Source of the DNA: Deltaproteobacteria bacterium
GTDB taxonomy: Bacteria > Desulfobacterota > Desulfarculia > Adiutricales > Adiutricaceae
Direction of reading: 5' to 3'
Length of the DNA: 5,011 nucleotides
Assembly (NCBI GenBank): GCA_031257955.1
Contig: JAIRNQ010000188.1
Span: forward strand, 1-5,011
Part shown: one piece after another, positions 4,871 to 5,011 of the stretch
How positions within the stretch are numbered: position 1 is the stretch's first letter
How the letters are laid out: every line of letters begins with the position of its first letter
Notes under the pieces: model-generated
Told to the model about the DNA's origin: nothing
The model's input: the letters and a program-made list of their open reading frames with translations, nothing else
Databases searched by the model: none
Made by a program: the position numbers and the translations under genes

Positions 4871-5011
4871 ATGAAACCAATATATTGCATCGCAATATTA
4901 TTGTCGTTGACAGCCTTCGGACTAACCAAGGCACAACAGGTAGCGCCAATTGCTCAACTTGGAACAATTATTGCTCGCAAAATTGGTCGTCATTTATCTT
5001 ATCGTCTTATT
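4871..5011 (+). CDS. 5' part of an exported protein with Sec signal peptide (3' end outside window)
   Basis: The ATG at 4871 opens a frame of 47 codons without a stop to the window edge. It begins MKPIYCIAILLSLTAFGLT, a Lys followed by a hydrophobic core, then KA and QQ, which fits a signal peptide cut after Ala21. There is no lipobox with a Cys at the right place. The remaining visible residues (VAPIAQLGTIIARKIGRHL) are too few to name a family. GC content of this part is about 39% by hand count, and it uses ATA, TTA and ATT codons freely, unlike the GC-rich genes to its left. No Shine-Dalgarno precedes the ATG. The gene could be acquired DNA, or it could simply be an AT-rich signal-peptide start as in the TagO-like gene. 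A second frame is also open to the edge, but lacks an export signal or a sensible start. Confidence 0.5.
   Translation, partial: MKPIYCIAILLSLTAFGLTKAQQVAPIAQLGTIIARKIGRHLSYRLI

Overview
The window looks like chromosomal DNA of a high-GC Gram-negative bacterium, probably an anaerobe. The reasons are a corrinoid (B12) carrier protein of the methyltransferase type, a VasI/TagO-like domain typical of proteobacteria in the broad sense, a HutC-type GntR regulator, and GC-rich genes with long Ala/Pro/Gly linkers. A Desulfobacterota-like (old Deltaproteobacteria) source would fit, but nothing here proves the lineage.

Layout. On the + strand, the left edge holds the 3' part of a gene ending in a DUF2726-like domain (1-846), closed by a strong terminator (899-921). 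A second perfect terminator (935-970) faces the other way and ends the minus-strand block. That block, read right to left, is a HutC-type GntR regulator (4192-3425), a membrane-anchored protein with a C-terminal VasI/TagO-like domain (3124-1763) and a two-domain corrinoid protein (1702-1013). A good sigma70-type promoter (4480-4452) lies about 250 nt upstream of gntR. Its leader carries a three-copy 33/36/33-bp tandem repeat and several potential hairpins. The region from about 4481 to 4830 has no gene I can support. At the right edge an AT-rich gene with a Sec signal peptide starts at 4871 on the + strand and runs off the window.

How the genes may work together. The three minus-strand genes point the same way, and the only fully convincing terminator is after the last one, so some read-through as one unit is possible. 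However, a roughly 300-nt gap separates gntR from the TagO-like gene, and a terminator-like hairpin separates the TagO-like gene from the corrinoid gene. They may therefore be partly independent units. No methyltransferase, B12 reactivase or type VI secretion component is visible, so the corrinoid protein and the TagO-like protein are both orphans within this window. The most unusual items are the structured tandem-repeat leader of gntR, the stalked TagO-like protein outside any visible secretion locus, and the abrupt drop in GC at the right-edge gene. I do not see proof of a new defence or mobile system.
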